Shown: positions 1 through 9,051, numbered from the stretch's first letter. The stretch is 64,000 nt of DNA from Eisenbergiella porci (GCF_009696275.1 NZ_VUMI01000029.1:1-64000); one strand, 5' to 3'. Translations and numbers: made by a program. Notes: generated by a model not told the origin, from the sequence alone.

Positions 1-105
1 TGTTTTTCTGTCAGGAAAACAATTCGCAGAAACAATTACTTTTAAAATGACTAACCTATCTGTAGAGATCCCAAATCGGCACGAAATAATCTGCCGGATG
101 GAACA

Positions 106-1093
106 TCATTTAATTTGCCGGACAACACCTTGGTTGGTGTACAGTTTATTCCACATATCCGTGAATGCCTGCTGCAGCACATCCTCTCGGATTGCCTTCA
201 TATGGCAAAATTCTTTATCTTCCACATGGCGGTGGCATGTCCAGATGATTTTCTCATAAGGCTTTCCTATGTATATTTTTTGCCTGCGGAAGTGGCTGCC
301 ACACTCTCCGCAGATAATTCTGCTTGAGAACAGGTATCTGTTCTGACACCTTGTTCCATTCATGTGTAACGTCTTACTTCGATACTCCATGATGCTCCGC
401 ACTGCCTCCGCTTCCTCATGGGTAATGATAGGCGGATGGGCATCCTTTGTCAGATACATATTCATCTGTCCCTTATTTTCTTTTCGGGTAAAAGGGAATT
501 GCGTTTCTGTGTAGGTTCTCTGCCTTAAGGCATCTCCCTCATACACCGGATTTGTTAAAATATTTTTGACTACACTGTCCTGCCATCTTTCACTCTCCCG
601 AATAGTTGGTATTTGGTGGTCATTCAGCATTTTGGCTATCACATAGACACCCATACCATTCAGATAACTTTCAAAAATCCATCGTACCACCTCTGCTTCA
701 GTTTCCTCGATAATGAGGTTTCCATCCTCATCCTTGCGGTATCCGTATGCCGGGGTTCCTACGATAAAGGTGCCATTTTCAAAGCGGTTAATGATTGCCC
801 ATCTGTTGTTACCCGAAAAATCTTCCGATTCTCCCTGCGCTACAGATGCCAGTATGGTCAGCATCAGTTCGCTTGCCTCGGTTAAGGTGTTGATATTCTC
901 TTTTTCAAAGCAAATCCCCACACCGACTGCCTTTAACTTTCGGATGGTCTGTATGCATTCCACCGTATTTCTGGCAAATCTCGTTATGGACTTGGTGAGG
1001 ATTAAATCGATATCGCCCTCTTCACAGGCTGTTATCATCGCCTTAAAATCATCCCTGCCCTTTACCTTGGTTCCGGTGATCCCTTCATCTCCT
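106..1093 (-). pseudogene. 5'-truncated large serine recombinase
   Basis: The reading frame gives about 330 residues of a large serine recombinase. It holds the end of the resolvase domain (LTKSITRFARNT), the recombinase domain (FENGTFIVGTPAYGYR) and a zinc-ribbon region with CGEC. The N-terminal segment with the catalytic serine (YxRVS) is missing. Homology begins abruptly at DEGITGT near 1089, and the only upstream start is a TTG without a ribosome site. This fits a gene cut in two by insertion of the neighbouring element. It could instead be a decayed fourth recombinase of the ICE. It is not expected to be active. Confidence 0.75.
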
Positions 1094-1156
1094 AATGTCA
1101 AGAGAAAACAAAAAAATTTATGAGATTTTTTGCCGGATTTTACGCTGATTCAGTAA
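1085..1156. other. putative left end of the ICE (attachment-site region)
   Basis: Recombinase homology of the flanking pseudogene stops at about 1089-1093. The following 60 bases are AT-rich and non-coding and lead straight into the 3' end of the ICE's own recombinase cluster. Serine-recombinase elements often end just beyond their recombinase genes, so the attachment junction is inferred to lie here. The right end is outside the window, so no core repeat can be compared. Confidence 0.35.
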
Positions 1157-1498
1157 TTAAAGCCCTCGGAGAGTCAAGTCCGTGACGGAAAACACGCCTA
1201 CACCCGAAGTATTCAAGTCTGCGATCCATGAGGCAGTCTGCATGACATCTCGCCCCAGGCGTGTCAAATCTTTTGTCAAAAGAGCGTCGGCCTGTCCTCG
1301 CCGGACAGCTTCCAGAAAATCATTCAGCCCAGGCCGGTCAAAGGTCAGGCCGCTGGCCTCGTCCTGGGATTCTCCCACAACATTGAGCTGATACTTTTCC
1401 GCAAAGCTGCGAAGATAAATCATTTGGTTCTCCAAAGCCCATTTATCAGGTGAAGCGACCCGCCCATAGAGCCAATACCGTTTTTTATCCCTGTTCAT
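1157..1498 (-). CDS. resolvase-domain-only serine recombinase-like protein
   Basis: A 113-residue protein that consists only of the N-terminal resolvase fold (DEASGLTFDRPGLNDFL, LLTKDLTRLGRDV). The start ATG (MNRDKKRYW) overlaps the end of the preceding recombinase gene by 14 bases, suggesting translational coupling. In the position of the usual YxRVS motif it reads YGRVAS, so the nucleophilic serine is replaced by alanine, although a serine follows. It lacks the recombinase and zinc-ribbon domains of its three neighbours. It may be an accessory or directionality protein, or a remnant. The fold is clear and the role is unknown. Confidence 0.65.
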   Translation of the reverse strand: MNRDKKRYWLYGRVASPDKWALENQMIYLRSFAEKYQLNVVGESQDEASGLTFDRPGLNDFLEAVRRGQADALLTKDLTRLGRDVMQTASWIADLNTSGVGVFSVTDLTLRGL

Positions 1499-3122
1499 GC
1501 TCCGCAGCCTCCTTTTTTGTAGTATCGGCAAGTAGCCGTTGATATTCGTCCCCACATTTCCAAACGATCTCAATAGAAGTTGAACTGTAAATGTAGATGT
1601 TTTGGATCAGCAAATCCACCAGTTCCCGTGTCAGTGTCCTGACATTGGTATAGGGGAGTATGCTGTCTGCGGAGAGTTCTTCTACCTTTGCCTGCCGTTT
1701 GGCGTCCTCCAGCTCTTTGATTTTGATTTCAAGCCGCTGGATATGTTTTTCACACTGTCCTCGCTTATGCTGGTAGTCCTCCGCGCTGACTTTGCCGGAC
1801 ACCATATCCTCAAAAGCCGCCATCTTTTCCTGCTGGCGCATTTGAATTGAGTTCTGGTGTGCTTTGATCTGCCGGTCAAGGCGCTGGTTGTATCGGGTAT
1901 CTTTTGCGGACTGGCGCTGCTTCGCCTGAACCGCCCCTCGAACAAGCTGGGCCATCGTGCGAATAGATACTAAAACCGCCTGTTCCAGTTCCTTTTCACC
2001 TATCCTGTCCTGTGGGCATCCAATATCCGGCTTATACCTGTCTGTCCGGCACACATAGCAGGGGTGGGAAGATTGAAGCCGCTCCATTGCAAGTCCACAA
2101 TGACCGCATCGGATCTTCCGATAGAAAATCCGTGCGCTTTTTCCAGTGGTGCCAAGGTGAAAACTCCGCCCCAGGCTCTTGGCCGTATCGAAAATCTCCT
2201 GCGTAATGATTGCTGGAAACGCCCCGTCCACAACAGTCCACTGATCTTCTGTGACAGCCTTGACCCGGCTGGAACCCACCTTTTTTCGGGTAGTCTTGCC
2301 ATAGATCGCTTTGCCGGTGTACCGCTCGTCATCCAGAATCTTTCGGACTATGGAAGAAGTCCAGTAGTTTTTATTCTGGTCTACGCAGTTCCATTTCCGG
2401 CTCACCGCTTGTAGCCGCTTCCTTTGCAACGGGGTCAGCACCCCTTCTGCATTAAACTTTCTGGCAATTTCCGTGGTGGACAGTCCGCTGATAAAGAGGT
2501 CAAACACACGCCGGACCACGGCGGCGGCATCCTCGTCCACCAAAAGGGTGTGCTTATTCCCAGGCGCTTTCTGATAGCCAAAGAACGCATAGGGGGCAAC
2601 ACAGTAGCCTTTTTCGGCAAGCTGCTTTTTGGTCGATCTTACTTTTTCCGACAAGTCCTTGCTGTAAAGGTCGTAGATCACATTTCGGAAGGACACATCA
2701 ATCAAGCCCGCAGAACCGTACTTGTGATCCTTGCTGTCATAGGAATCATTGATGGCGATAAACCGCACATCCAGGAAAGGGAAAATCTGTTCCAGATAGT
2801 CCCCAACCACGATATAGTCGCGCCCAAACCGGGACATATCCTTGACGATAATGCAGTTGATTTTCCTTTGACGCACCTGTTCCAAAAGCCGCCGGACGGC
2901 GGGCCGTTCCATGTTCGTCCCAGAATAACCGTCATCACAAAATTCGAGAATCTGCGCCTCGGCAAATTCAGGCCGCAGCTCAATGAAACGGCGGATGTAA
3001 GCCCGCTGATTGACAACGCTGTTGCTTTCGCTTTTTTCATCGGACAGATCGCCGTCCTCGGCGGAGAGCCGGATGTAAATGGCGATCACATAGTTCAACA
3101 TTTGCTGTAAGACCTCCGGCAT
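1485..3122 (-). CDS. large serine recombinase (site-specific integrase), copy 1
   Basis: A full-length 545-residue large serine recombinase. The catalytic motif YIRLS has its serine at residue 20. It is followed by the resolvase domain (IVKDMSRFGRDY), the recombinase domain (YCVAPYAFFGYQKAP) and a zinc ribbon (CGHCG and a later cysteine pair), then a coiled coil near residues 430-500. Such enzymes integrate and excise conjugative elements by serine-linked double-strand exchange. The ATG follows GGAGG by 9 bases and lies 4 bases after the upstream recombinase. It is the last full-length member of a three-gene operon. Confidence 0.93.
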   Translation of the reverse strand: MPEVLQQMLNYVIAIYIRLSAEDGDLSDEKSESNSVVNQRAYIRRFIELRPEFAEAQILEFCDDGYSGTNMERPAVRRLLEQVRQRKINCIIVKDMSRFGRDYIVVGDYLEQIFPFLDVRFIAINDSYDSKDHKYGSAGLIDVSFRNVIYDLYSKDLSEKVRSTKKQLAEKGYCVAPYAFFGYQKAPGNKHTLLVDEDAAAVVRRVFDLFISGLSTTEIARKFNAEGVLTPLQRKRLQAVSRKWNCVDQNKNYWTSSIVRKILDDERYTGKAIYGKTTRKKVGSSRVKAVTEDQWTVVDGAFPAIITQEIFDTAKSLGRSFHLGTTGKSARIFYRKIRCGHCGLAMERLQSSHPCYVCRTDRYKPDIGCPQDRIGEKELEQAVLVSIRTMAQLVRGAVQAKQRQSAKDTRYNQRLDRQIKAHQNSIQMRQQEKMAAFEDMVSGKVSAEDYQHKRGQCEKHIQRLEIKIKELEDAKRQAKVEELSADSILPYTNVRTLTRELVDLLIQNIYIYSSTSIEIVWKCGDEYQRLLADTTKKEAAEHEQG

Positions 3123-3126
3123 CGTG

Positions 3127-4830
3127 CTACACCTCCTCCTGAAACAACTTCTTCATCTCGTCCTGATAGTTCAACACGATATGTACCTGCTTGTCCTCAT
3201 TCACATAGATCTTCTCCACCAGCGCCAGCAGCATCTCACGGGACAGCTCTTTTTCATCCCGGAACTTGGCAAAAGCGGCGAACCACTTATTTTGTTTGGG
3301 GCTTACCTCCGGCAAGGCGTCTTTTTCCGCCTGTATATTCTGAAGGCGTCCCTCAAGCTGGCGGGCTTCATCCTCATACCGGCTTTTCCCGAACAGATAA
3401 TCCGCCTGCGTTACAATACCGTCCACATAGCTTTCAAAGAGTGTCTGACGGAGTGAGTCCAATTTCTTCAATCGCCCCTGTACCGATACGATCTCATTGT
3501 CAAGAGCCGTCCTGCGGCTTCTGGCCGCCGAGGAGCGGCTGACCTTTTGGATAACCGACTCCGCATCTGTGAGCATCGCCATCTGCAATCGAAGGACCTC
3601 ATAAACGGCCTCTTTCAAATCGTTTTCCCGCAGGCCGCCCGCATTGGGGCACCCAGCATCCAGAAGCATGGCATGGCGGGGGCAAATAAAGTGGTACGCC
3701 ACCGCTCTGCCTTTGTTGTAAACGCTCTTATAGCGTGTCATATTGTGCTGGCAGCACGCGCATACCACAAGCCCCTCAAAAATGTTTTCGCTGTCAAAAT
3801 GGGCGTATTTCCCTAGACGGCTGTGGTATTCCTCGTGCTTGGCTTTCAAAATAGCTTGAACCGCATTAAACAGCTCCTGCTCAATGATTGCCTCATGGGT
3901 ATTGGGGACAATGATCCATTCTGATGGGGGCATAATTTTTTGCTTCTGCCCAGCGTGCAGTTTTGTGATTTTCTTGCCCTGAACCATGTGCCCCAGATAC
4001 ACCGGATTCTCCAAAATATGCTTCACTGTCTGTGTCTGCCACGGGCTGTTTTCAGAAAACCTCTTGGTAAACACAACTCCCTGCAAATAGCGGTGGTAAT
4101 TGGGATTGGGAATCTGTTCGGCAGTCAATATTCTTGCTATCGCAGCGTTGCTCATCCCATCTTTTTTCATCCGAAAAATGCGCTGCACCACCTTCGCCGC
4201 GTCTGGATCAACGGCCAGCTTATGCCGGTCCTCCGGGGATTTCACATAGCCATAGGCGGCGAAATTACCGATAAACTCTCCGCTGCGTTTCTTGGTGTCC
4301 AGCGCGGAATACACTTTTTGAGAAATGTCCTTGGCGTAAATGTCGTTCATCAGGTTTTTCAGCGCGATGGTCATGGCCTCTCCGCTGTCCGCCCGGATGC
4401 TGTCGTAGTTGTCGTTGACGGAGATAAACCGCACCCCCATGAAAGGCAGCACCTTTTCCAGAAAGTTTCCGGTTTCCAGGAAGTCGCGCCCAAAACGGGA
4501 CAGGTCTTTCACAATGATGCAGTCCACCCGGCCTGCTTTCACATCCTCCATCATCCGCTGGAACCCAGGGCGCTCAAAATTTGTCCCGGTTTCTCCGTTG
4601 TCACGATAGCAGTCGTACAGCTCCAAATCAGGGTGCTTGGCGATATACCCACACAGGTAGTCGATCTGCGTTTGCAGGCTCTCGCTGTCCTTGCGGTCAC
4701 GGGTGTCCATGATGGAGAGGCGCACATAAAGGGCCGTGCGGAAAACCCGCAGAGCGGCGGCCTTGGGCAGCTCATCAACCGGAACGCCCTGTGCTGCCGC
4801 TATCTGTTTTCTTCTGCTCACACGCGCCAT
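3127..4830 (-). CDS. large serine recombinase, copy 2
   Basis: A full-length 567-residue large serine recombinase. The catalytic YVRLS has its serine at residue 39, after an unusual 30-residue N-terminal extension. The resolvase (IVKDLSRFGRDF) and recombinase (GNFAAYGYVKSP) domains, a zinc ribbon (CACCQ and later cysteines) and a coiled coil are present. ATG follows GGAGG by 8 bases and starts next to the stop of the upstream recombinase (4831). It is the middle gene of the tandem. Which of the three makes the integration cut cannot be told from sequence alone. Confidence 0.93.
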   Translation of the reverse strand: MARVSRRKQIAAAQGVPVDELPKAAALRVFRTALYVRLSIMDTRDRKDSESLQTQIDYLCGYIAKHPDLELYDCYRDNGETGTNFERPGFQRMMEDVKAGRVDCIIVKDLSRFGRDFLETGNFLEKVLPFMGVRFISVNDNYDSIRADSGEAMTIALKNLMNDIYAKDISQKVYSALDTKKRSGEFIGNFAAYGYVKSPEDRHKLAVDPDAAKVVQRIFRMKKDGMSNAAIARILTAEQIPNPNYHRYLQGVVFTKRFSENSPWQTQTVKHILENPVYLGHMVQGKKITKLHAGQKQKIMPPSEWIIVPNTHEAIIEQELFNAVQAILKAKHEEYHSRLGKYAHFDSENIFEGLVVCACCQHNMTRYKSVYNKGRAVAYHFICPRHAMLLDAGCPNAGGLRENDLKEAVYEVLRLQMAMLTDAESVIQKVSRSSAARSRRTALDNEIVSVQGRLKKLDSLRQTLFESYVDGIVTQADYLFGKSRYEDEARQLEGRLQNIQAEKDALPEVSPKQNKWFAAFAKFRDEKELSREMLLALVEKIYVNEDKQVHIVLNYQDEMKKLFQEEV

Positions 4831-6498
4831 CTACACCGCCTCCTTTACCGTAGGGGCTGCCTGCGCTGCCTGACGCTCCATATACTGTTCGATGTAGGCT
4901 GCCGCCGCCCTGTACTCATTCTGGTACTTGAAAATGATCTCAATTCGGTTCCCTTCATAGACATAGATGCGGTCGATGATCTTCACCAGGATTTTGCGCT
5001 CCATCACATCCACATGGCGGAAGGACTTGAAATGGGCGATCCATTCCCCCTGTGGGGAACCCGCCCGCACAATGGCGTCCAATTCCTCCTGCCGCTTGCT
5101 GATGGCCGCCGCAATCGCCTCACACTTTTCCGTGTAAATCCGCTGATACTGCTTGAACTCATCTTCATTCAGAAGATGGTCCACGAACTTCTCATAAGCG
5201 GACATTTTGAACCGCATGGCCTGTTCATAATCGGCTTTCAGCTTTTCAAGCTGCCGGTCGATCTTTCTGGCCTCTGTGTCCTCTGCGGGGAGGGCGGCGA
5301 TGAATTGCAGGGTTTTCTCAATATTCAGCACCGTTTCCATGTGAGCGTGGATACAGTCACGAACTGCGTCTGTCAGCAGCGCTTCGCTGATATTGTGGGT
5401 GGTGCAGGCGGTTTTGTCCGCCCGATTGGTGGAACAGGAGTAGTAAAAATATTTTTTCCCGCCTGCCGGAACGGTCTTGCGGATCATGTTCTGCTTGCAA
5501 TCAGCGCAGAACAAAAGTCCCGAAAAGGGATAGACCGTCTTTTTCTGTACGGCGATTCTGGTGTCCCGGCACAGCAGGCCGCTGACTGTCCGAAAATCCA
5601 CCTCGCTGATAATCGGATCATGGGCGCCGGGAACCCTGATCCACTCGTCCTCCGGTTTCTCCATCAACTTCTTGATTTTATAGTTTGGCCGCCCGGTCTT
5701 TCCCTGAACCATCACACCGATATAGAGGGGATTCTTCAGGATGCGCCCAACTGCTACTGCCGACCACTTGGCCTGCGGATTGCTTTTGAAGCCGGAGATA
5801 TACTTCATCCCCAGGGAACGCTTGTATTCTGATGGAGAGAGGACCCCATCGGCGTTCAGCCGGTCAGCGATCCCTTGCTGGCTCATTCCTTCCAGCTTCC
5901 AGCGGAAAATATCCCGCACCACCTCGGCGGCGTAATCGTCCACAACAAGCTGATTCTTGTCGTCCGGTGATTTCAGATAGCCGTAGGCGGCAAACGCCCC
6001 TACAAACTGACCCTTTCGCTTCTTGACCTCCAAATGGCTACGGATTTTCACCGAAATATCCCGGCTGTAAGAATCGTTCATCAGGTTTTTGATGGGCAGC
6101 AGGATGGTGCTGGCCTGCCCCTGTAAATTGGCGGTATCATAGCCGTCATTGATGGCGATGAACCGTACCCCGTGGTCTGCAAACTCCTGTAAGACCTTTC
6201 CGGTTTCGATATAGTTGCGCCCTAAACGGGACAGGTCTTTTACCACGACGCAGTTGACTGCGCCGGAACGCACATCCTGTAAGACTTCCTGAATCCCAGG
6301 ACGAAAAAAATCAACGCCACTAAACCCGTCATCCTTCCTCTCGGCATAGATGCGGATTTCTGTCATTGATTTCAAAAATTCCGTGATAAATTCCCGCTGA
6401 TTTTTGATGCTGTTGCTTTCCGGCTTATCTCCATCATCATCAGACAGACGGAGATAGATGTCGGCGTCATAAACAGCCTGCGCGGTCAAATTTTTCAT
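4831..6498 (-). CDS. large serine recombinase, copy 3
   Basis: A full-length 555-residue recombinase counted from the ATG at 6498, which has GGAGG at the right distance; an upstream ATG 13 codons earlier lacks one. YLRLS carries the catalytic serine at residue 19. The resolvase (VVKDLSRLGRNY), recombinase (GAFAAYGYLKSPDD), zinc ribbon (CADCK and later cysteines) and coiled-coil regions are intact. It is the first gene of the three-recombinase operon. Downstream genes start within a few bases of each stop, so all are probably made from one mRNA. Confidence 0.93.
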   Translation of the reverse strand: MKNLTAQAVYDADIYLRLSDDDGDKPESNSIKNQREFITEFLKSMTEIRIYAERKDDGFSGVDFFRPGIQEVLQDVRSGAVNCVVVKDLSRLGRNYIETGKVLQEFADHGVRFIAINDGYDTANLQGQASTILLPIKNLMNDSYSRDISVKIRSHLEVKKRKGQFVGAFAAYGYLKSPDDKNQLVVDDYAAEVVRDIFRWKLEGMSQQGIADRLNADGVLSPSEYKRSLGMKYISGFKSNPQAKWSAVAVGRILKNPLYIGVMVQGKTGRPNYKIKKLMEKPEDEWIRVPGAHDPIISEVDFRTVSGLLCRDTRIAVQKKTVYPFSGLLFCADCKQNMIRKTVPAGGKKYFYYSCSTNRADKTACTTHNISEALLTDAVRDCIHAHMETVLNIEKTLQFIAALPAEDTEARKIDRQLEKLKADYEQAMRFKMSAYEKFVDHLLNEDEFKQYQRIYTEKCEAIAAAISKRQEELDAIVRAGSPQGEWIAHFKSFRHVDVMERKILVKIIDRIYVYEGNRIEIIFKYQNEYRAAAAYIEQYMERQAAQAAPTVKEAV

Positions 6499-6629
6499 AA
6501 CAATGCCTCCAATCGTTTTGTTCGTCAGTCCCAACAACGATTGGAGTGCGAGTTTTGTCCTATTTCTATTATACCGCAGGGCACAGTCAGTGTCCAGGTG
6601 TTTTTTTCGGTTCCATTCGTGTCAGGGAT

Positions 6630-6893
6630 TTACAGGGTACGGAGATAGCTTTCAAATTGTTCCTCCATTGTGGTTTCCTTGGCCGCCTCGGAAAAGCCAA
6701 TTTTCACGACGATCTTTCCGTGGCGGAAGCAGTAGGGGTTGCGGATCTGGCGGATGAAGTCCAGCACCCGTTCCTCTCTTGGAAGTTCTCTGTGGATGGA
6801 TATATCCCGAATATCGACAAGCTGTTCTGGATCGACCGTCTTAATATCAACGGCGGAGAGCGTATCAAGCTCTGCAAGCGTGAGTGATTTCAA
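6630..6893 (-). CDS. DUF6870-like small protein
   Basis: An 87-residue protein resembling the DUF6870 family common in Clostridia mobile elements (VDIRDISIH, IRQIRNPYCFRHGKIVVK). The start is TTG, 7 bases after GGAGG. It lies 50 bases downstream of the MazF-like gene on the same strand and upstream of the recombinase operon. The function of the family is not known to me. Its position after a MazF-type toxin makes an antitoxin role possible, but nothing in the sequence shows DNA binding. Confidence 0.65.
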   Translation of the reverse strand: MKSLTLAELDTLSAVDIKTVDPEQLVDIRDISIHRELPREERVLDFIRQIRNPYCFRHGKIVVKIGFSEAAKETTMEEQFESYLRTL

Positions 6894-6943
6894 ACAGGTT
6901 CCTCCTTTCTGCCTCTACCAATCTATTCAGAAGGGCGCCTGTC

Positions 6944-7303
6944 CTATGCCAGAGAACGCAGGCCCACGCTGATTGCCAGGGCTGTGTCGATCTCCTTCAT
7001 CTTTTTCTTGTTGATCTGCCCGATATAGCCTCGCAGCCGCCTACGGTCAACCGTCCGTATCTGCTCCAACAGCAGCAGGGAGGTAGGGGCAAGGCCCGGC
7101 ACATCCTCCAACAAAACATGGGTAGGAAGGTGGGTCTTATCCCTTCGGCTGGTGATGGCCGCCGCCACCACGGTAGGGCTGAAATAGTTTCCCACATCAT
7201 TTTGGAGAATGAGGATAGGGCGCGTTCCGCCCTGTTCCGAGCCAACCACCGGGTCCAGGTCGGCATAGAACAAAGCGCCGCGCCGGATCGCCTTTCGCCG
7301 CAT
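6944..7303 (-). CDS. MazF/PemK-family endoribonuclease toxin
   Basis: A 119-residue protein with the MazF/PemK fold signature: an early RRGALFYADLDPVVGSEQGG, then RPILILQND and a later TSLLLLEQIRTVDRRRL segment. Family members cleave mRNA at short motifs and are normally paired with an upstream antitoxin. The ATG follows AGGAGG closely. No typical MazE/PemI-type antitoxin ORF is visible in the 530 bases upstream. The downstream DUF6870-like gene is the only neighbour. It may act as a stability module or as a regulatory RNase. Confidence 0.88.
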   Translation of the reverse strand: MRRKAIRRGALFYADLDPVVGSEQGGTRPILILQNDVGNYFSPTVVAAAITSRRDKTHLPTHVLLEDVPGLAPTSLLLLEQIRTVDRRRLRGYIGQINKKKMKEIDTALAISVGLRSLA

Positions 7304-7837
7304 AAGAATGACCTCCTGAATATAAGTAAGCCGGAAACAGGGCAGGCCCCGAAAGGCCCGCCCTGCGTCCGGCGAATTTTTTCCAATCTGTTTTCTTTCA
7401 TTGTGCTATTTGTCCTCGACACCCCGCACATGGGAAGTCATCAGCGGCCAGCAGCGAACCGGCCCACGGGAATCTCACCCCTCCGAGGATCTCTCCGAGC
7501 TGCCCCCATTGCGTGATCCCGCGGTCAGGCAGGGCTGTGGCTGGACAGGAGTACCATTGTACCCTTTGCCGGTCATGGCCGCGCCGGGAGCTGCCCGGTT
7601 TTTACAGACCGCCGTTTCTCGCTCATACAGGCAGGATGACAGCAAGACCAATGAAAGAAAGTAGGTGGGATCTGCTCATCCGTGCCGTACCTCATGGCGC
7701 GGCTTCTGAATCGGCTTTTGCTCATCGCACTGGCAAAGGGGAAGTTACCGATGAATGAGTATGCGGTTGTCAAGGAACAGGCGAAAGGGGGGTCAGAAAG
7801 AACTCCTTTCACCCATCGTCCTGAAACCGTGGGGGTG
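7304..7837. other. 534-base intergenic region
   Basis: No convincing gene was found. On the minus strand a GC-rich inverted repeat (GGCGGGCC...GGCCTGCC, about 7340-7365) lies just ahead of the MazF ribosome site and could form a leader hairpin. A short plus-strand frame (about 7691-7850, reading MARLLNRLLLIALAKGKLP) has protein-like composition but no ribosome site, so it is not called as a gene. Confidence 0.4.
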
Positions 7838-8347
7838 TCAACCCTGCTCCGCAAAAAATTTTTTCAATTTTTCGATGGCAAGGTTCAGAGACTTAGCTAC
7901 CGCCTGATGGCTTGTCCCTTCCAGCCTGCCGATCTGCCGGGTGGACAGGCCACGGAACACATGAAGCCGAAAACGCCGCTTCTGGACTTCTGTAAGTACG
8001 CCCGCAGCAAACAGTCGCTCCAGTGCAGTTCGGGCATAGCAGCGGTTTTGAACTTCTACCGCCAATTCTTCTAATTCGTCCTCCAATGGACGGGTAGAAC
8101 AGCAGTCCATTTCCTCTAAACCGTGAATGGACACATCCTTACGGGTCTGGGCGCTTTCAGCCCGATCCTGTTCATAGTAAATCTCATCGGACAGGGCTTT
8201 CAGCTCCGCAAAGTCCTGTTCTGTTTTATCTGGGTTCTCTTTCAGGTAATCTTCCAGAGAAACCTCAATAATTTCATCATGGAAGCGATAAACAATGTTT
8301 GGGCTGTATTTGTTTATCGCATAATCGCTTTTGCGATAATCCCGCAA
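7838..8347 (-). CDS. sigma-70-like regulatory protein of the ICE
   Basis: A 169-residue protein whose last 60 residues form a sigma region-4 type helix-turn-helix (LTEVQKRRFRLHVFRGLSTR, then HQAVAKSLNLAIEKL). Similar small sigma-like ORFs are typical regulators in Tn916-like and other Clostridia ICEs. The start is chosen as TTG (MRDYRKSDYAINKY), 7 bases after GGAGG. The longer in-frame extension upstream reads through a perfect inverted repeat and is rejected. It probably controls element genes at the level of transcription initiation. Confidence 0.8.
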   Translation of the reverse strand: MRDYRKSDYAINKYSPNIVYRFHDEIIEVSLEDYLKENPDKTEQDFAELKALSDEIYYEQDRAESAQTRKDVSIHGLEEMDCCSTRPLEDELEELAVEVQNRCYARTALERLFAAGVLTEVQKRRFRLHVFRGLSTRQIGRLEGTSHQAVAKSLNLAIEKLKKFFAEQG

Positions 8348-8660
8348 TTTTTGTACCTCCGATCTGTTTTTTGAGAAAACAGACCGGAGGTGGCGGCGCC
8401 CTGCTCCTGTAACCAGGCCGCCTATGAAACAAGCGGCTGATTTTGTAATCTGGTACAAAATCAGCCGCTTGAAAGACAGGTGCATTGAGAAGCCCAATGG
8501 CGTATGGAGTCTCCGCAGGCGGAGGCTTGTCCCCGGATGGGGCAAACTCTCTCCCACTGAAACGCCGGTGAACGCCGATTGAAAATTGTCCATTAAAAGC
8601 CGTGTGTCGTTTGAGAAGGACAAAAAGCAGCTTCTCAATGCTGTGGATTTTCTCATCCAT
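8277..8660 (-). CDS. weak ORF upstream of the sigma-like gene
   Basis: An ATG at 8660 follows AGGAG by 9 bases and opens a frame beginning MDEKIHSIEKLLFVLLKRH, which is protein-like for about 30 residues. The rest is proline- and arginine-rich, crosses the inverted repeat at 8431-8470 and overlaps the start of the sigma-like gene. It may be a decayed gene with only its 5' end preserved, or noise. Confidence 0.2.
   Translation of the reverse strand: MDEKIHSIEKLLFVLLKRHTAFNGQFSIGVHRRFSGREFAPSGDKPPPAETPYAIGLLNAPVFQAADFVPDYKISRLFHRRPGYRSRAPPPPVCFLKKQIGGTKIAGLSQKRLCDKQIQPKHCLSLP
8431..8470. repeat. perfect 17-bp inverted repeat before the sigma-like gene
   Basis: Two perfect 17-base arms (AAGCGGCTGATTTTGTA and its complement) are separated by 6 bases. 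The repeat sits about 80 bases upstream of the TTG start of the sigma-like gene. It could be an attenuator or terminator hairpin, or an operator. Confidence 0.6.
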
Positions 8661-8835
8661 AGCACGCTACTCCTTGTCCGCTTATGCGGACGGCACACAG
8701 GCGGCTGGCGTCATCCCCTTTCTTTTAAGCGTGGCAGCCCAAAGCTGCCGCCTTTGCTGATACATTATGTTGTTGTATGGTCGAACCGGGAGAAATCATA
8801 GAGATATTTCCCGGATTATGTCGATAGAGAAAAGA

Positions 8836-8874
8836 AAAGTGGCCTTTATCCAACTATCAGATAAAGACCACTTT
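8836..8874 (-). terminator. terminator/attenuator hairpin overlapping a leader ORF
   Basis: Arms of 15 bases with one mismatch (8836-8850 and 8860-8874) are followed on the minus strand by a pyrimidine-rich CTTTTCTTTTCTCT tract. The stem covers the second half of a 17-codon leader ORF, an arrangement typical of ribosome-controlled attenuation. Confidence 0.6.
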
Positions 8875-8899
8875 GTTTAATAATGAACTCTAAGCTCAT
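8846..8899 (-). CDS. 17-residue leader peptide
   Basis: A short ORF (MSLEFIIKQSGLYLIVG) starts at an ATG behind GAGGTGAGGTAT. Its stop lies inside the hairpin at 8836-8874. Short peptides whose ribosome position decides whether a hairpin forms are known ahead of mobile resistance and regulatory genes. The downstream gene here would be the sigma-like factor. The peptide's role is inferred from layout only. Confidence 0.4.
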   Translation of the reverse strand: MSLEFIIKQSGLYLIVG

Positions 8900-9051
8900 A
8901 TACCTCACCTCACTTTATCATTTTTTGAGGGATTTTGGATAATCTGCCACAGTCATAGATTATCAGATATGTTTAGAGTTCTTTTGGAGTTGGTTTTGAG
9001 TAAAGCATAATAGTAAGAAAAATTATTCGACATTAAATAACAAATAATATG

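Noticed and set aside
3940-5832. 630-codon plus-strand ORF
   Set aside because: It is antisense to two serine recombinase genes with intact catalytic motifs. The product has no domain and a low-complexity composition, so it is a shadow of GC-rich coding.
7573-7854. 93-codon minus-strand ORF after the sigma-like gene
   Set aside because: It starts inside the sigma-like gene in another frame, has no ribosome site and shows no protein-like pattern.
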